In this document: piece after piece, positions 1 to 7,788 of the stretch
How positions within the stretch are numbered: the first letter of the stretch is position 1
Layout of the letters: every line of letters starts with the position of its first letter
Assembly: GCF_040930455.2 (NCBI RefSeq)
Contig: NZ_CP170494.1
Reading direction: 5' to 3' (one strand)
From: Neopusillimonas maritima
GTDB taxonomy: Bacteria > Pseudomonadota > Gammaproteobacteria > Burkholderiales > Burkholderiaceae_B
Length of the DNA: 64,000 bases
Notes under the pieces: generated by a model
What the model was told of the DNA's origin: nothing
Seen by the model: only the letters and a program-made list of their open reading frames with translations
The model's database searches: none
Made by a program: the position numbers and the translations under genes

Positions 1-129
1 AACTTTAGGGAAGCTGAATGAAATTTTTTTCAGGTCATGTTTGTCCCGCAATATGATCAAGTGAAAATGACCCAGCTCCTGGGCTTGCCAGTCAAGAATT
101 CTGTTTATCAGTTATGTATCAGTTAACCG

Positions 130-158
130 TTGACAAGGTAAGGAATAATTCTTACCAT
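130..158 (+). promoter_or_regulatory. Predicted promoter and operator of prlF-yhaV
   Basis: TTGACA at 130-135 is a perfect sigma70 -35 hexamer. A weak -10 (TACCAT) lies 17 nt downstream at 153-158. The spacer holds an inverted repeat: GGTAAG (137-142) and CTTACC (151-156), 8 nt apart, so a bound repressor would cover the polymerase site. PrlF-type antitoxins repress their own operons, so PrlF autoregulation is the natural reading, but it is inference. Nothing else was recognised in bases 1-129. Confidence 0.5.
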
Positions 159-191
159 CGACGTATATAGGTTATTACTAGGAACTTCGCC

Positions 192-509
192 ATGGCTGGT
201 ATTCATGAACAGTCCACCCTCACTTCCAAGGGGCAAATTACCTTGCCCAAGTCGATTAGGCAGGCGTTGGGCGCAACCACTGGAAGCAAAGTAATTTTTG
301 AACTTCGTGGTGGTGAGGTTATTGTTACGTGCGCTGCCGCCCCGCATGAGGATCCTGCTATCGGTGCGTTTTTGGCGTTATTGGAAAAAGACATCGGCCA
401 AGGAAAGCGCATTGGTAGTTTGCCCAAAGGTCTTGCGCAAGCAATGAAGGCAAGTTCAGGGCATTCGGTCGATACGAATGAAGATATTGAGGGCGAAGTA
501 GCGCTTTGA
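192..509 (+). CDS. prlF: PrlF (SohA)-family antitoxin, AbrB/MazE fold
   Basis: Antitoxin of a type II toxin-antitoxin pair; it neutralises the YhaV ribonuclease by direct binding and represses the operon. The 105-residue product is close to E. coli PrlF in length. Residues 8-27 carry the AbrB/SpoVT swapped-hairpin signature (STLTSKGQITLPKSIRQALG); the acidic C-terminal half would contact the toxin. The stop overlaps the next gene's start by 4 bp (TTGA), the coupling typical of such pairs. A palindrome in the promoter spacer upstream is a candidate autoregulatory operator. Family assignment is firm; activity in this strain is inferred. Confidence 0.9.
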   Translation: MAGIHEQSTLTSKGQITLPKSIRQALGATTGSKVIFELRGGEVIVTCAAAPHEDPAIGAFLALLEKDIGQGKRIGSLPKGLAQAMKASSGHSVDTNEDIEGEVAL

Positions 510-988
510 TACAGCAACATGGGTGGACACTGTTGTTCCACGATTGCATTGTGGTGCAATTACAGAAGTTGCGTTTAGCTGCCGAGCGGGCTCGGCGCAG
601 TGAGCCTGAGGGTTACGAACACAACGCGAATGTGAAGTTATTCAGGGCGTTGTCGCAATTGATTTATGAAACCATACCTACCAACCCGGGGCGCGACGAA
701 TTTCGCCAGGGCAATACCTTGGGGGCGGCACATCGGCATTGGCGCCGAGCTAAAATTGGCAGGCGTTTTCGTTTGTTCTTTCGTTATGACTCAAGGGCTA
801 AGGTTATCGTTTATGCGTGGGTGAATGATGAACAGACGTTACGCTCATCCGGCAGCAAGTCAGACCCTTACGCCGTATTTGAAAAAATGCTCCAGCGCGG
901 TAATCCGCCGGATGATTGGGAGGAACTTGTAGCTGCAAGCCGGCCTACGGCAGAGCAGTTGGTTAAGCGTGGCCATACTGGCAGGTAA
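506..988 (+). CDS. yhaV: YhaV-family toxin (RelE-like mRNA interferase)
   Basis: Toxin partner of PrlF, 160 residues, a RelE-superfamily ribonuclease expected to cleave translated mRNA. Recognisable YhaV blocks are GWTLLFHDC at the N-terminus, the basic stretch HRHWRRAKIGRRFRLFFRYD near residues 76-95, and VIVYAWVNDEQTLR. The start is a TTG overlapping the prlF stop; no in-frame ATG lies nearby and the N-terminus matches the family, so translation probably depends on coupling to prlF. The frame is full length with no break, so the module looks intact. Confidence 0.9.
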   Translation: MIQQHGWTLLFHDCIVVQLQKLRLAAERARRSEPEGYEHNANVKLFRALSQLIYETIPTNPGRDEFRQGNTLGAAHRHWRRAKIGRRFRLFFRYDSRAKVIVYAWVNDEQTLRSSGSKSDPYAVFEKMLQRGNPPDDWEELVAASRPTAEQLVKRGHTGR

Positions 989-1069
989 GGCGTGTGTCTC
1001 GCAGTAGTGTGAAGGTCACGCATTTATTCAGCATAGAACGGGTGGCACAATGATTTCATTGGAGTTTTC

Positions 1070-1942
1070 ATGAACGAATCCGTGTCGTTCCATGCCGAGC
1101 CCCATGCTGTTTTTGGCCAGCTGGCGCCGGATGACCTGGCGCAGTTGCGCTACGCCAAGGCTTTGTTAGAGCATCCGGGCTTGGCCACGCGCATTACCAG
1201 CGTCATTGGCATGCCGATTGAAAAAGGCCTGGCCCGTTTGCCGGCGTCGTGGTCGAGCAAAATTGGCGAGGTGACTGAAAAAGCGTTGCGCAAGGCGTCG
1301 AACGCGGCGTTGTATACCTTAACGGATGTGCCGGGCAAGGCGGCGTCGAATCGCTGGCATCAGGTGGGTGTGGCGGTGTCGGGCGGTGTGGGGGGCTTCT
1401 TTGGGCTGGCGGCGCTGGCGGTGGAGCTGCCTATTTCTACCACCATCATGCTGCGCTCGGTGGCCGATGTGGCGCGCAGCCATGGCGAATCTCTTTCTTC
1501 TGAGGATACGCGGCGTGCGTGCATCGAGGTGTTTGCCCTGGGCGGGAAAACACAAGATGACGACGCCGCCGAAAGCGGTTATTTCGCAGTGCGCACGGTG
1601 TTGGCGCAATCCATTGCGGAAGCAGGGCGGTATGTGGCGGAAAAAGGTTTGGTAGAGCAAGGTGCGCCAATTATGGTGCGGCTTATTGCCAAGGTGGCCA
1701 AGCGCTTCGGGGTGCAGGTAACCGAAAAAATGGCCGCGCAGGCCATTCCCGCTATCGGCGCGGCCGGCGGGGCGGCCATTAATACCTTGTTTATGGATCA
1801 CTTCCAGGAAATGGCCCAAGGCCACTTCACCGTGCGTAAGCTGGAGCGCCAGTATGGGGTGGAATTGGTACGTAAGGTTTATGAGGCATTACCGAATGAA
1901 CCCCGGAGAAGGGCACGGGTGCGAAGCGCGACCCGACGATAA
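1070..1942 (+). CDS. EcsC family protein
   Basis: A 290-residue EcsC-family protein. The family is named after Bacillus EcsC but has no settled biochemical role. Two glycine/alanine-rich hydrophobic stretches (about 99-119 and 222-240) suggest membrane association; the C-terminus is strongly basic (RRRARVRSATRR). A GGAG Shine-Dalgarno sits at 1061-1064, and just before it is a 14-bp palindrome (CAATGA TT TCATTG, 1048-1061). It lies between two toxin-antitoxin modules and is not obviously part of either. Function unassigned. Confidence 0.75.
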   Translation: MNESVSFHAEPHAVFGQLAPDDLAQLRYAKALLEHPGLATRITSVIGMPIEKGLARLPASWSSKIGEVTEKALRKASNAALYTLTDVPGKAASNRWHQVGVAVSGGVGGFFGLAALAVELPISTTIMLRSVADVARSHGESLSSEDTRRACIEVFALGGKTQDDDAAESGYFAVRTVLAQSIAEAGRYVAEKGLVEQGAPIMVRLIAKVAKRFGVQVTEKMAAQAIPAIGAAGGAAINTLFMDHFQEMAQGHFTVRKLERQYGVELVRKVYEALPNEPRRRARVRSATRR

Positions 1943-1978
1943 CGCCAATTTCTTTTGGCAGGCTTTAACGATGTAATA

Positions 1979-2416
1979 CTACCGTTTTGACGCAGTATTC
2001 AGATAAAGGGCTACGCGGTCGCTCGTCCACGTGGCGACACCAGTTCCAAAAAAGTCGGCGTCTTCTGTCCATACCGGGCAGTCAAGAAGCATGGCACAGG
2101 CTAAGACTGGCCAATCATCGGCATCCCGCATGGCAATCCGGTTAAGGGCTTCTTTTCTAATGGAGTTATAAAACGTAACGTCGAGCGGAAGCACAATCGA
2201 TTCGAGTCGATCTAGCACGGTAACGACAGTGTCAGGAGCGACCCCTCGCTTTTCTAAAAGAGGTGGCAAATAATTGCGAGCGTCTGCATAAGCGATATCC
2301 GGCGCAAAGAACTGAACGCTACTTGCATGCGTCAGTATTAAGTTGCGTACTTTTTGCCCCAACACGGCACGAATCAGAATATTCGCATCTAAAACGATTG
2401 CTTTTGCACCGCTCAT
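1979..2416 (-). CDS. PIN-domain toxin (VapC-like ribonuclease)
   Basis: A 145-residue PIN-domain protein, the presumed metal-dependent RNase toxin of the pair with the upstream Phd-like gene. Acidic PIN residues are visible: Asp10 in IVLDANILI, an Asp in IAYADAR where many PIN proteins have Glu, Asp in RDADDWP, and Asp in WTEDADF. The start codon overlaps the antitoxin stop by 4 bp (ATGA), so translation is coupled. PIN toxins usually cleave tRNA or rRNA; the target here is unknown. Confidence 0.85.
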   Translation of the reverse strand: MSGAKAIVLDANILIRAVLGQKVRNLILTHASSVQFFAPDIAYADARNYLPPLLEKRGVAPDTVVTVLDRLESIVLPLDVTFYNSIRKEALNRIAMRDADDWPVLACAMLLDCPVWTEDADFFGTGVATWTSDRVALYLNTASKR

Positions 2417-2673
2417 TGCGCGCGAGCTTTTTGGCGTTTTTGTTTGAACTCGGCCACAACGGCTTCAGGGTCAACCGTATGTTTTTCCAGCATGTCATCC
2501 AAGACTTGGCTGGCTTGCTTCAGTGCGGCCAGTTCGGCTTCGTTTTGCCCGCGCGCAGGAATAAAATAGCCAATGGTTTGGCCATGGCGCGTGACAGCAA
2601 CGGGGGTGTTTAACGCGATAAATTCGCTTAAGCCTGCCCGGAATTCCCGGATGCCTACCTTAGTCGTTTCCAT
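2413..2673 (-). CDS. Phd/YefM-family antitoxin
   Basis: An 86-residue antitoxin upstream of and overlapping the PIN toxin. The N-terminal half shows the Phd/YefM pattern (VGIREFRAGLSEFI, then TPVAVTRHGQTIGYFIPA), which forms a DNA-binding dimer. The charged C-terminal tail would wrap the toxin. Proteins of this type repress their own promoter; TGTGTACACA at 2703-2712, 30 bp upstream of the start, is a plausible operator. Pairing of a Phd-type antitoxin with a PIN toxin is common, so assignment is comfortable. Confidence 0.85.
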   Translation of the reverse strand: METTKVGIREFRAGLSEFIALNTPVAVTRHGQTIGYFIPARGQNEAELAALKQASQVLDDMLEKHTVDPEAVVAEFKQKRQKARAQ

Positions 2674-2690
2674 GACAAAAGCCTTTAATG

Positions 2691-2733
2691 TTTGTGTATC
2701 ACTGTGTACACAATTCTATCATTAAGATGATAG
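2691..2733 (-). promoter_or_regulatory. Candidate operator region of the Phd/PIN module
   Basis: The gap between the hydrolase stop and the antitoxin start has a perfect palindrome TGTGTACACA (2703-2712), preceded by a related half site TGTGTA at 2693-2698. Its core, TGTACA, is the hexamer bound by YefM in E. coli. Next to it is a second inverted repeat, CTATCAT (2716-2722) and ATGATAG (2727-2733), around TAAG. That hairpin has no T-run, so it is not an obvious terminator. Repressor binding is inferred. Confidence 0.45.
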
Positions 2734-2738
2734 CTAAG

Positions 2739-3941
2739 CTAGTCTTTAAACGCCGTATCCAGCCAATCGTACGCGTGCTGGTGGTAAACCGACCTGGCCA
2801 TGGCTTCACAATGGTCGCCGGCACCTTCTTGTGCCGTAAAACGTCTAAAGGTTTTGGGTGCCTCAATGGCGTTGAACAGCACGTCGGCAGCCCCTGCAAT
2901 GGGGTCGTTTTCAGCCTGGGTAATAAATACCGGGCATTGAATTTGGTGTACGCGGTCCGACACGGTGAATTCGGCCAGGGCTTTGACATATTCTGTGAAG
3001 GAATTTACGCCGTGCACCCAGAAGCCACGTTGCACCAGGGTCCATTTCAACGCGGGGTTGTGTTCAATGGCCTGCATGATGGGGGCGTTGGCTTCTTTGG
3101 GCAGGTTGGGCAGGGCAGCCACAAGGTCTTCGGCCCCCATGCGTTTGAGCATGCCGGCTATGGCTGCGAGCATGTCCCATTGGCCGGGGTCGGCAATTAA
3201 GGCTTTAATGCGTGGTTCACCCGCAGCGGCACGGGGGGCCAGAAAGCCGCCGAAGCTCCAGCCGGCCAGGGCTACTTTATTGGGATTAATGTCGGGGCGG
3301 GCCAGAATGTGGTCCAACACGGCACCCACTACGTTTTCCCAATCGGGTCTTAACGTTAGGCCGTGTTCTATTAGGGGCGCGCCTTGGCCGGGGCCGTCGA
3401 AGGTAAGTACGTGGTAGCCGCGCCGCTGGGCGGCGACGGCATGGGCGTAATGCATGGTGTGCAGGGTGTCGTCGTACCCATTGGTGCAAATCAGTAAAGG
3501 GCGTTGGCCGTGACCTCCGCTATAGAAATAGCCGGGCAGGGTGGTGTTTTCAAACGGTATGGTTTGTGCCTCAATGGGTGGGCTGAATAATTGCGCGGCC
3601 CAGCGGAAGGCGCGGGCTTCGTTGCGGTAGGCTTCAAGCACACGGGGGTCGGTGGGGGTGCCGAACAGTAAAGGATAAGACGTTCTGTAGTAGGTGGCGG
3701 CACGTTGGTAAAGCTGTCGGGCGCTAATTAAATGGCCTTTATTCCGGCATTCTCCGGCCTGTTCATAAAGACGGTCGGCCAGCGCGCACCATTCACGGTA
3801 CCAGGTGTCGGTGTTACCGGCGGGAATGCGGGGCGCCGGCGACAGCACTTCGCCCAGTTCGCATCCACCTTCGGCAATATTCATTAAGGCGCGTTGGGCC
3901 CAAACTTCGAACTGAGGGTCGTTGAATCCAAGTTGCAGCAT
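2739..3941 (-). CDS. Alpha/beta hydrolase of the FrsA/DUF1100-like group
   Basis: A 400-residue serine hydrolase with an N-terminal helical region (about 1-130) and a C-terminal alpha/beta-hydrolase domain. The catalytic triad is readable: Ser229 in AGWSFGG, Asp346 in TQAENDP, His377 in GAGDHC. The length and long N-terminal cap resemble 2,6-dihydroxypseudooxynicotine hydrolase and FrsA-like enzymes, some of which cleave C-C bonds. The substrate cannot be read from the sequence and neighbours give no pathway. The ATG at 3941 has only a weak Shine-Dalgarno. It diverges from the MobA-like gene. Confidence 0.75.
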   Translation of the reverse strand: MLQLGFNDPQFEVWAQRALMNIAEGGCELGEVLSPAPRIPAGNTDTWYREWCALADRLYEQAGECRNKGHLISARQLYQRAATYYRTSYPLLFGTPTDPRVLEAYRNEARAFRWAAQLFSPPIEAQTIPFENTTLPGYFYSGGHGQRPLLICTNGYDDTLHTMHYAHAVAAQRRGYHVLTFDGPGQGAPLIEHGLTLRPDWENVVGAVLDHILARPDINPNKVALAGWSFGGFLAPRAAAGEPRIKALIADPGQWDMLAAIAGMLKRMGAEDLVAALPNLPKEANAPIMQAIEHNPALKWTLVQRGFWVHGVNSFTEYVKALAEFTVSDRVHQIQCPVFITQAENDPIAGAADVLFNAIEAPKTFRRFTAQEGAGDHCEAMARSVYHQHAYDWLDTAFKD

Positions 3942-4062
3942 AATGGGTTGAGTCCTTTATTACGCTAAATGTCTACCGTAACCTTACCTATTCTTATTGA
4001 GTTAGATTCTGTTACTATTTTGAAATATTGTTAATACCCAGATTCGAGGCAAACAGCAGGTT

Positions 4063-4707
4063 ATGGTTTTTTCCAGTACACCGTTCCGCGAGGTTGCCTG
4101 CGTTGTGTTGGCAGCCGGGTCCAGCCGCCGTATGGGCTTGCACAATAAGTTGCTTTTGCCTTACAGGGGCATGCCTATGGTGCGGCAGGTTGTGCTGCAG
4201 GCCCTGGCTTCAAACTGCAGTCGCGTTATTGTGGTGCTGGGGCACAACGCCCCTGAAATTGAGCAGGCCTTGGCGGGCTTGTCGGTACAGTTTGTCCATA
4301 ATCCCGAGCACATGCAAGGCATGGGCCATTCGGTGGCGGCAGGTGCCGGCGCGGTACCCGATACGGAAGGTGTATTAATCTGCTTAAGCGATATGCCACG
4401 AGTTAATGCGGCAGCGTTGAACGCGCTAATGGATGCTTTTCAGTTGGATGAAACCATTGAAATTTGCCGGCCACGCTACAAAGGGCAGCCGGGCAACCCC
4501 ATTTTGTGGGGGCCGTCGTTTTTGCCCGCCCTTAGCCGCTTGCAGGGCGACGAAGGCGCACGCAGTATTTTGCAGGCGCACAGCGCTTACATACATTGGG
4601 TTGATGTTGAAACCGACGGCGTGCTGCAAGACGTCGATCAGCCCAACGACTTGCCTGCATTGGGTATGGCCTTGCCGCGCTCGAAAGACGGCGCCATGGC
4701 CTCGTAG
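4063..4707 (+). CDS. MobA/MocA-like nucleotidyltransferase
   Basis: A 214-residue NTP-transferase with the GT-A fold. The nucleotide-binding loop LAAGSSRRMG lies at residues 16-25 with Lys29 following, and LSDMP supplies the metal-binding Asp. The group includes molybdenum cofactor cytidylyl/guanylyl transferases (MocA, MobA) used by xanthine-dehydrogenase-type enzymes. No molybdoenzyme or cofactor gene lies in the window, so the nucleotide and acceptor are undetermined. It ends 43 bp before argG and could be cotranscribed with it. Confidence 0.75.
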   Translation: MVFSSTPFREVACVVLAAGSSRRMGLHNKLLLPYRGMPMVRQVVLQALASNCSRVIVVLGHNAPEIEQALAGLSVQFVHNPEHMQGMGHSVAAGAGAVPDTEGVLICLSDMPRVNAAALNALMDAFQLDETIEICRPRYKGQPGNPILWGPSFLPALSRLQGDEGARSILQAHSAYIHWVDVETDGVLQDVDQPNDLPALGMALPRSKDGAMAS

Positions 4708-4750
4708 TAGAATCTACCATTTACCCAATTGATCTATTTCGGCGCAAATA

Positions 4751-6094
4751 ATGACCACAATTCTTCAAGACGTTCCTGTTGGCCAGAAGGTCGGCATTGC
4801 TTTTTCCGGCGGCCTCGACACCAGTGCCGCTTTGCTTTGGATGCGGGAAAAAGGCGCAATTCCTTACGCATATACCGCCAATTTGGGCCAGCCCGATGAA
4901 CCCGATTACGACATTATCCCCAAGCGCGCGCGCGAGTATGGTGCAGAAAACGCCCGCTTAATTGATTGCCGCCCGCAATTGGTGGCCGAAGGGATTGCGG
5001 CGCTGCAGTGCGGTGCCTTTCACGTCACCACGGCCGGTGTTACCTATTTCAACACCACGCCTATTGGTCGTGCGGTGACGGGCACCATGTTGGTGGCGGC
5101 CATGAAGGAAGACGACGTTCATATTTGGGGCGACGGCAGTACGTTCAAGGGTAACGATATCGAGCGGTTCTACCGCTATGGTTTGCTTACCAATCCCGAT
5201 CTTAAAATTTACAAACCTTGGCTCGATCAGGTCTTTATCGACGAGCTGGGCGGGCGTGCTGAAATGTCGGAATACATGCAAAAGCATGGTTTCGGCTACA
5301 AAATGTCGGCCGAGAAAGCCTATTCCACCGACTCCAACATGTTGGGTGCCACGCACGAGGCAAAAGATCTGGAATACCTGAACACCGGTATCAAAATCGT
5401 TCAACCTATTATGGGTGTGCCTTTCTGGCGTGACGACGTTGAAATCAAGCCCGAAACCGTCACCATTCGTTTCGAAGAGGGTCAGCCCGTTGCGTTGAAT
5501 GGTAAAACGTTCAGCGATGCGGTTGAACTGGTAATGGAGGCCAACCGCATTGGTGGGCGCCACGGCTTGGGCATGAGCGATCAAATTGAGAACCGCATTA
5601 TCGAAGCCAAGAGCCGCGGTATTTATGAAGCCCCGGGCATGGCGTTATTGTTTATAGCCTACGAGCGTCTGGTTACCGGTATTCACAACGAAGACACCAT
5701 TGAGCAATATCGCATGAACGGCTTGAAGCTGGGCCGTTTGCTGTATCAGGGCCGCTGGTTCGACCCACAAGCCATTATGCTGCGCGAAGCCTCGCAACGT
5801 TGGGTGGCCGGCGCGGTTACCGGTGAAGTAACGGTTGAGCTGCGCCGTGGGAATGATTACTCCCTGCTGGACACCACCTCGCCCAACCTTACTTATCAGG
5901 CCGAGCGGCTCACTATGGAAAAGGGCGAATCGGCCTTCTCGCCGCGCGATCGTATTGGACAGCTTACGATGCGGAATCTGGACATTGTGGATACACGCGA
6001 CAAATTGCGCACTTATCTGGACGCGGGTTTGCTAACGTCGAAGAAAGGGGCACCTTTGCCTACGTTGAAAGACGCCGGTAAAGACAAGTCGTGA
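4751..6094 (+). CDS. argG: Argininosuccinate synthase
   Basis: Joins citrulline and aspartate with ATP to form argininosuccinate, the penultimate step of arginine synthesis in the cytoplasm. At 447 residues it is the long E. coli-type ArgG. The ATP PP-loop SGGLDTS is at residues 19-25. Start ATG 4751 gives the expected N-terminus. argF, encoding the preceding pathway step, lies just downstream on the opposite strand, so the two arginine genes converge. No ArgR-type operator was recognised. Confidence 0.97.
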   Translation: MTTILQDVPVGQKVGIAFSGGLDTSAALLWMREKGAIPYAYTANLGQPDEPDYDIIPKRAREYGAENARLIDCRPQLVAEGIAALQCGAFHVTTAGVTYFNTTPIGRAVTGTMLVAAMKEDDVHIWGDGSTFKGNDIERFYRYGLLTNPDLKIYKPWLDQVFIDELGGRAEMSEYMQKHGFGYKMSAEKAYSTDSNMLGATHEAKDLEYLNTGIKIVQPIMGVPFWRDDVEIKPETVTIRFEEGQPVALNGKTFSDAVELVMEANRIGGRHGLGMSDQIENRIIEAKSRGIYEAPGMALLFIAYERLVTGIHNEDTIEQYRMNGLKLGRLLYQGRWFDPQAIMLREASQRWVAGAVTGEVTVELRRGNDYSLLDTTSPNLTYQAERLTMEKGESAFSPRDRIGQLTMRNLDIVDTRDKLRTYLDAGLLTSKKGAPLPTLKDAGKDKS

Positions 6095-6307
6095 ATGGTT
6101 AAGAAACTTTTTCAGACACCTTCCCCGATTGTTAGGCGCCCGCCTGACAATCGAGGTGCTTTACGTGGAGTTAAGGAAGATGTGGCGCAATCTATGATGA
6201 ATACGCAAATGGATTTATGGCTAAAGCAAAATGCTAAAGCCATTAATAGTTCTAATGCTTTTGTTGAAGAAAACGGCCTGCCGTTGGAAAAATACAGGCT
6301 GTTCTAA
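6095..6307 (+). pseudogene. CcdA-like antitoxin remnant (C-terminal half only)
   Basis: A 70-codon frame abutting the argG stop. Its last ~35 residues (WLKQNAKAINSSNAFVEENG then LPLEKYRLF) match the toxin-binding tail of CcdA antitoxins. The N-terminal ribbon-helix-helix DNA-binding part is absent: residues 1-30 are unrelated and include a long hairpin (6127-6152). No ccdB toxin follows; argF occupies the opposite strand. A shorter start at ATG 6194 would encode just the tail. I read it as a decayed antitoxin, though a free CcdA tail could still neutralise a CcdB. Confidence 0.55.
6127..6152. repeat. Strong hairpin after argG
   Basis: Two 12-nt arms, GATTGTTAGGCG and CGCCTGACAATC, are separated by CC. 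All positions pair except one G-T wobble. No T-run follows on either strand, so it is a poor intrinsic terminator. It falls inside the nominal CcdA-remnant frame. It may protect argG mRNA 3' ends, or be a REP-like palindrome. Confidence 0.6.
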
Positions 6308-6350
6308 CGAACATCTATTCAAATCTGTCTTGCTGATCGTTTAATCTGCT

Positions 6351-7295
6351 TTAACCACTGCGTTTCCCCAGCAACAAAAATTCCATAAGCGCTTTTTGTA
6401 CGTGCATGCGGTTTTCCGCTTCGTCCCACACCACGCTTTGTGGGCCGTCTATTACGTCGCCGGTTACTTCCTCCCCACGGTGGGCCGGCAGGCAGTGCAT
6501 GAAAATGGCTTTCGGGTCGGCCACCGCCATCATCTCTTCATCAACGCACCAGTCGGCAAAGGCTTTACGACGGGCTTCGTTCTCTTCTTCGTAGCCCATG
6601 CTGGTCCAGACATCAGTGGTGACCAGGTGCGCGCCCTTGCAGGCTTCCATGGGGTCGGTAAACACACGCAACACCCTTTCAGGGGGTGTGCCGATGCGTT
6701 CGGGTTCCAGCTCGTAGCCGGCAGGGGTTGAAATATGCAGCGTAAAGCCCAGCATTTCGGCGGCCTGAAGCCACGTGTACGACATATTGTTACCGTCGCC
6801 GATCCACGCAACGGTTTTGCCTTCAATGGGGCCAAGGTGTTCGATAAATGTGAAAATGTCAGCCAGGATCTGGCAGGGGTGGAACTCGTTGGTTAGGCCG
6901 TTGATAACCGGTACGCGTGAATGGGCGGCAAAGCGTTCAATACGCGTTTGCTCGAAGGTGCGGATCATGACCAGGTCGACCATACGCGATACGACGCGGG
7001 CGGTGTCTTCAATGGGTTCAGAACGCCCAAGTTGGGAGTCGCCTGTTGTTAAGTGAATGACCGAGCCGCCCATTTGATACATACCCGCTTCAAACGAGAC
7101 ACGGGTACGGGTGCTGGCTTTTTCAAATACCATGGCCAGGGTGCGGTCGTGCAGGGTGTGGTGCGGTTGATAACGCTTGAATTTGTCTTTAATAAGGCGC
7201 GCGCGCTCGAGCACATACAGGATTTCGTCGTGAGTGAAGTCGTTGAATTGCAGGAAGTGGCGCAAGGGCGCTGCGGGAGACTGGGTGTGAGACAT
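6351..7295 (-). CDS. argF: Ornithine carbamoyltransferase, anabolic
   Basis: Transfers carbamoyl from carbamoyl phosphate to ornithine, giving citrulline. The 314-residue protein has STRTR at 61-65 (carbamoyl-phosphate binding), HPCQ at 139-142 and HCLPAHRG near the C-terminus (ornithine site). I chose ATG 7295 over an upstream TTG at 7301 because AAGG lies at proper spacing and the N-terminus (MSHTQSP) fits the family. It converges with argG and diverges from the DUF3579 gene. Confidence 0.96.
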   Translation of the reverse strand: MSHTQSPAAPLRHFLQFNDFTHDEILYVLERARLIKDKFKRYQPHHTLHDRTLAMVFEKASTRTRVSFEAGMYQMGGSVIHLTTGDSQLGRSEPIEDTARVVSRMVDLVMIRTFEQTRIERFAAHSRVPVINGLTNEFHPCQILADIFTFIEHLGPIEGKTVAWIGDGNNMSYTWLQAAEMLGFTLHISTPAGYELEPERIGTPPERVLRVFTDPMEACKGAHLVTTDVWTSMGYEEENEARRKAFADWCVDEEMMAVADPKAIFMHCLPAHRGEEVTGDVIDGPQSVVWDEAENRMHVQKALMEFLLLGKRSG

Positions 7296-7417
7296 GATCA
7301 ACCTTGATTCGCTTGCAAAGAAGTTTAATTGAGTATGATAAACAATTTTGGGGCGGCCCTGCGATTCGGCGCCTAAAGCAGTACAATGCAGCCACGCAAA
7401 ATTCCCGTGAAAGTATC

Positions 7418-7714
7418 GTGCAGCAGTTCATTATTTACGGCGTAACGGAGTCCGGCCAGCGTTTTCGGCCAAGCGATTGGGCCGAACGCCTTGCAGGGGT
7501 CATGTCACAGTTTCGGCCACCTGGTATGCCCGCCAACCGTCTTACGTATTCCCCTTATGTACTGCCTACCTATATTGATGGTGTGCGTTGCGTAGCGGTT
7601 GATCCACGTTTGCGCGATCTCGAACCGCTGGCCTGGAATTTTGTTGTGGATTTCGCCCGTAGCAATAAGCTGAAAACGGCAGAAGTAGAGGCCCCGCCAG
7701 AACGCCCGGACTAA
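7418..7714 (+). CDS. DUF3579 family protein
   Basis: A conserved betaproteobacterial protein of unknown function. The core, from FIIYGVTESGQRFRPSDWAE to LEPLAWNFVVDFARSNKL, fits DUF3579. The open frame extends upstream to 7304, but that would put the start in the argF promoter area with no Shine-Dalgarno. GTG 7418 gives 98 residues, the usual family size, so I prefer it. The stop is inside a strong intrinsic terminator. It stands alone between argF and rpsT. Confidence 0.75.
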   Translation: MQQFIIYGVTESGQRFRPSDWAERLAGVMSQFRPPGMPANRLTYSPYVLPTYIDGVRCVAVDPRLRDLEPLAWNFVVDFARSNKLKTAEVEAPPERPD

Positions 7715-7726
7715 CCGGGCTTTTTT
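7704..7726 (+). terminator. Rho-independent terminator of the DUF3579 gene
   Basis: GCCCGG (7704-7709) and CCGGGC (7715-7720) flank a 5-nt loop and are followed by six T residues. The left arm is in the last codons and the loop contains the stop codon. Confidence 0.85.
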
Positions 7727-7753
7727 ATGCCTGCACATTGTTGTTTGTTTCGG

Positions 7754-7788
7754 GCAAAAAAACAGGGTGCTGAAAGAGCACCCTGTTT
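7754..7788 (-). terminator. Rho-independent terminator of rpsT
   Basis: On the minus strand AAACAGGGTGC and GCACCCTGTTT form an 11-bp stem with a 7-nt loop, followed by a T-run (the A-run at 7756-7762). It lies about 100 nt past the rpsT stop. Confidence 0.85.

Noticed and set aside
1944..1959. GCCAA/TTGGC hairpin after the EcsC gene
   Set aside because: Only five pairs and no T-run.
4958..5584. 208-codon minus-strand frame opposite argG
   Set aside because: Antisense shadow of a certain gene.
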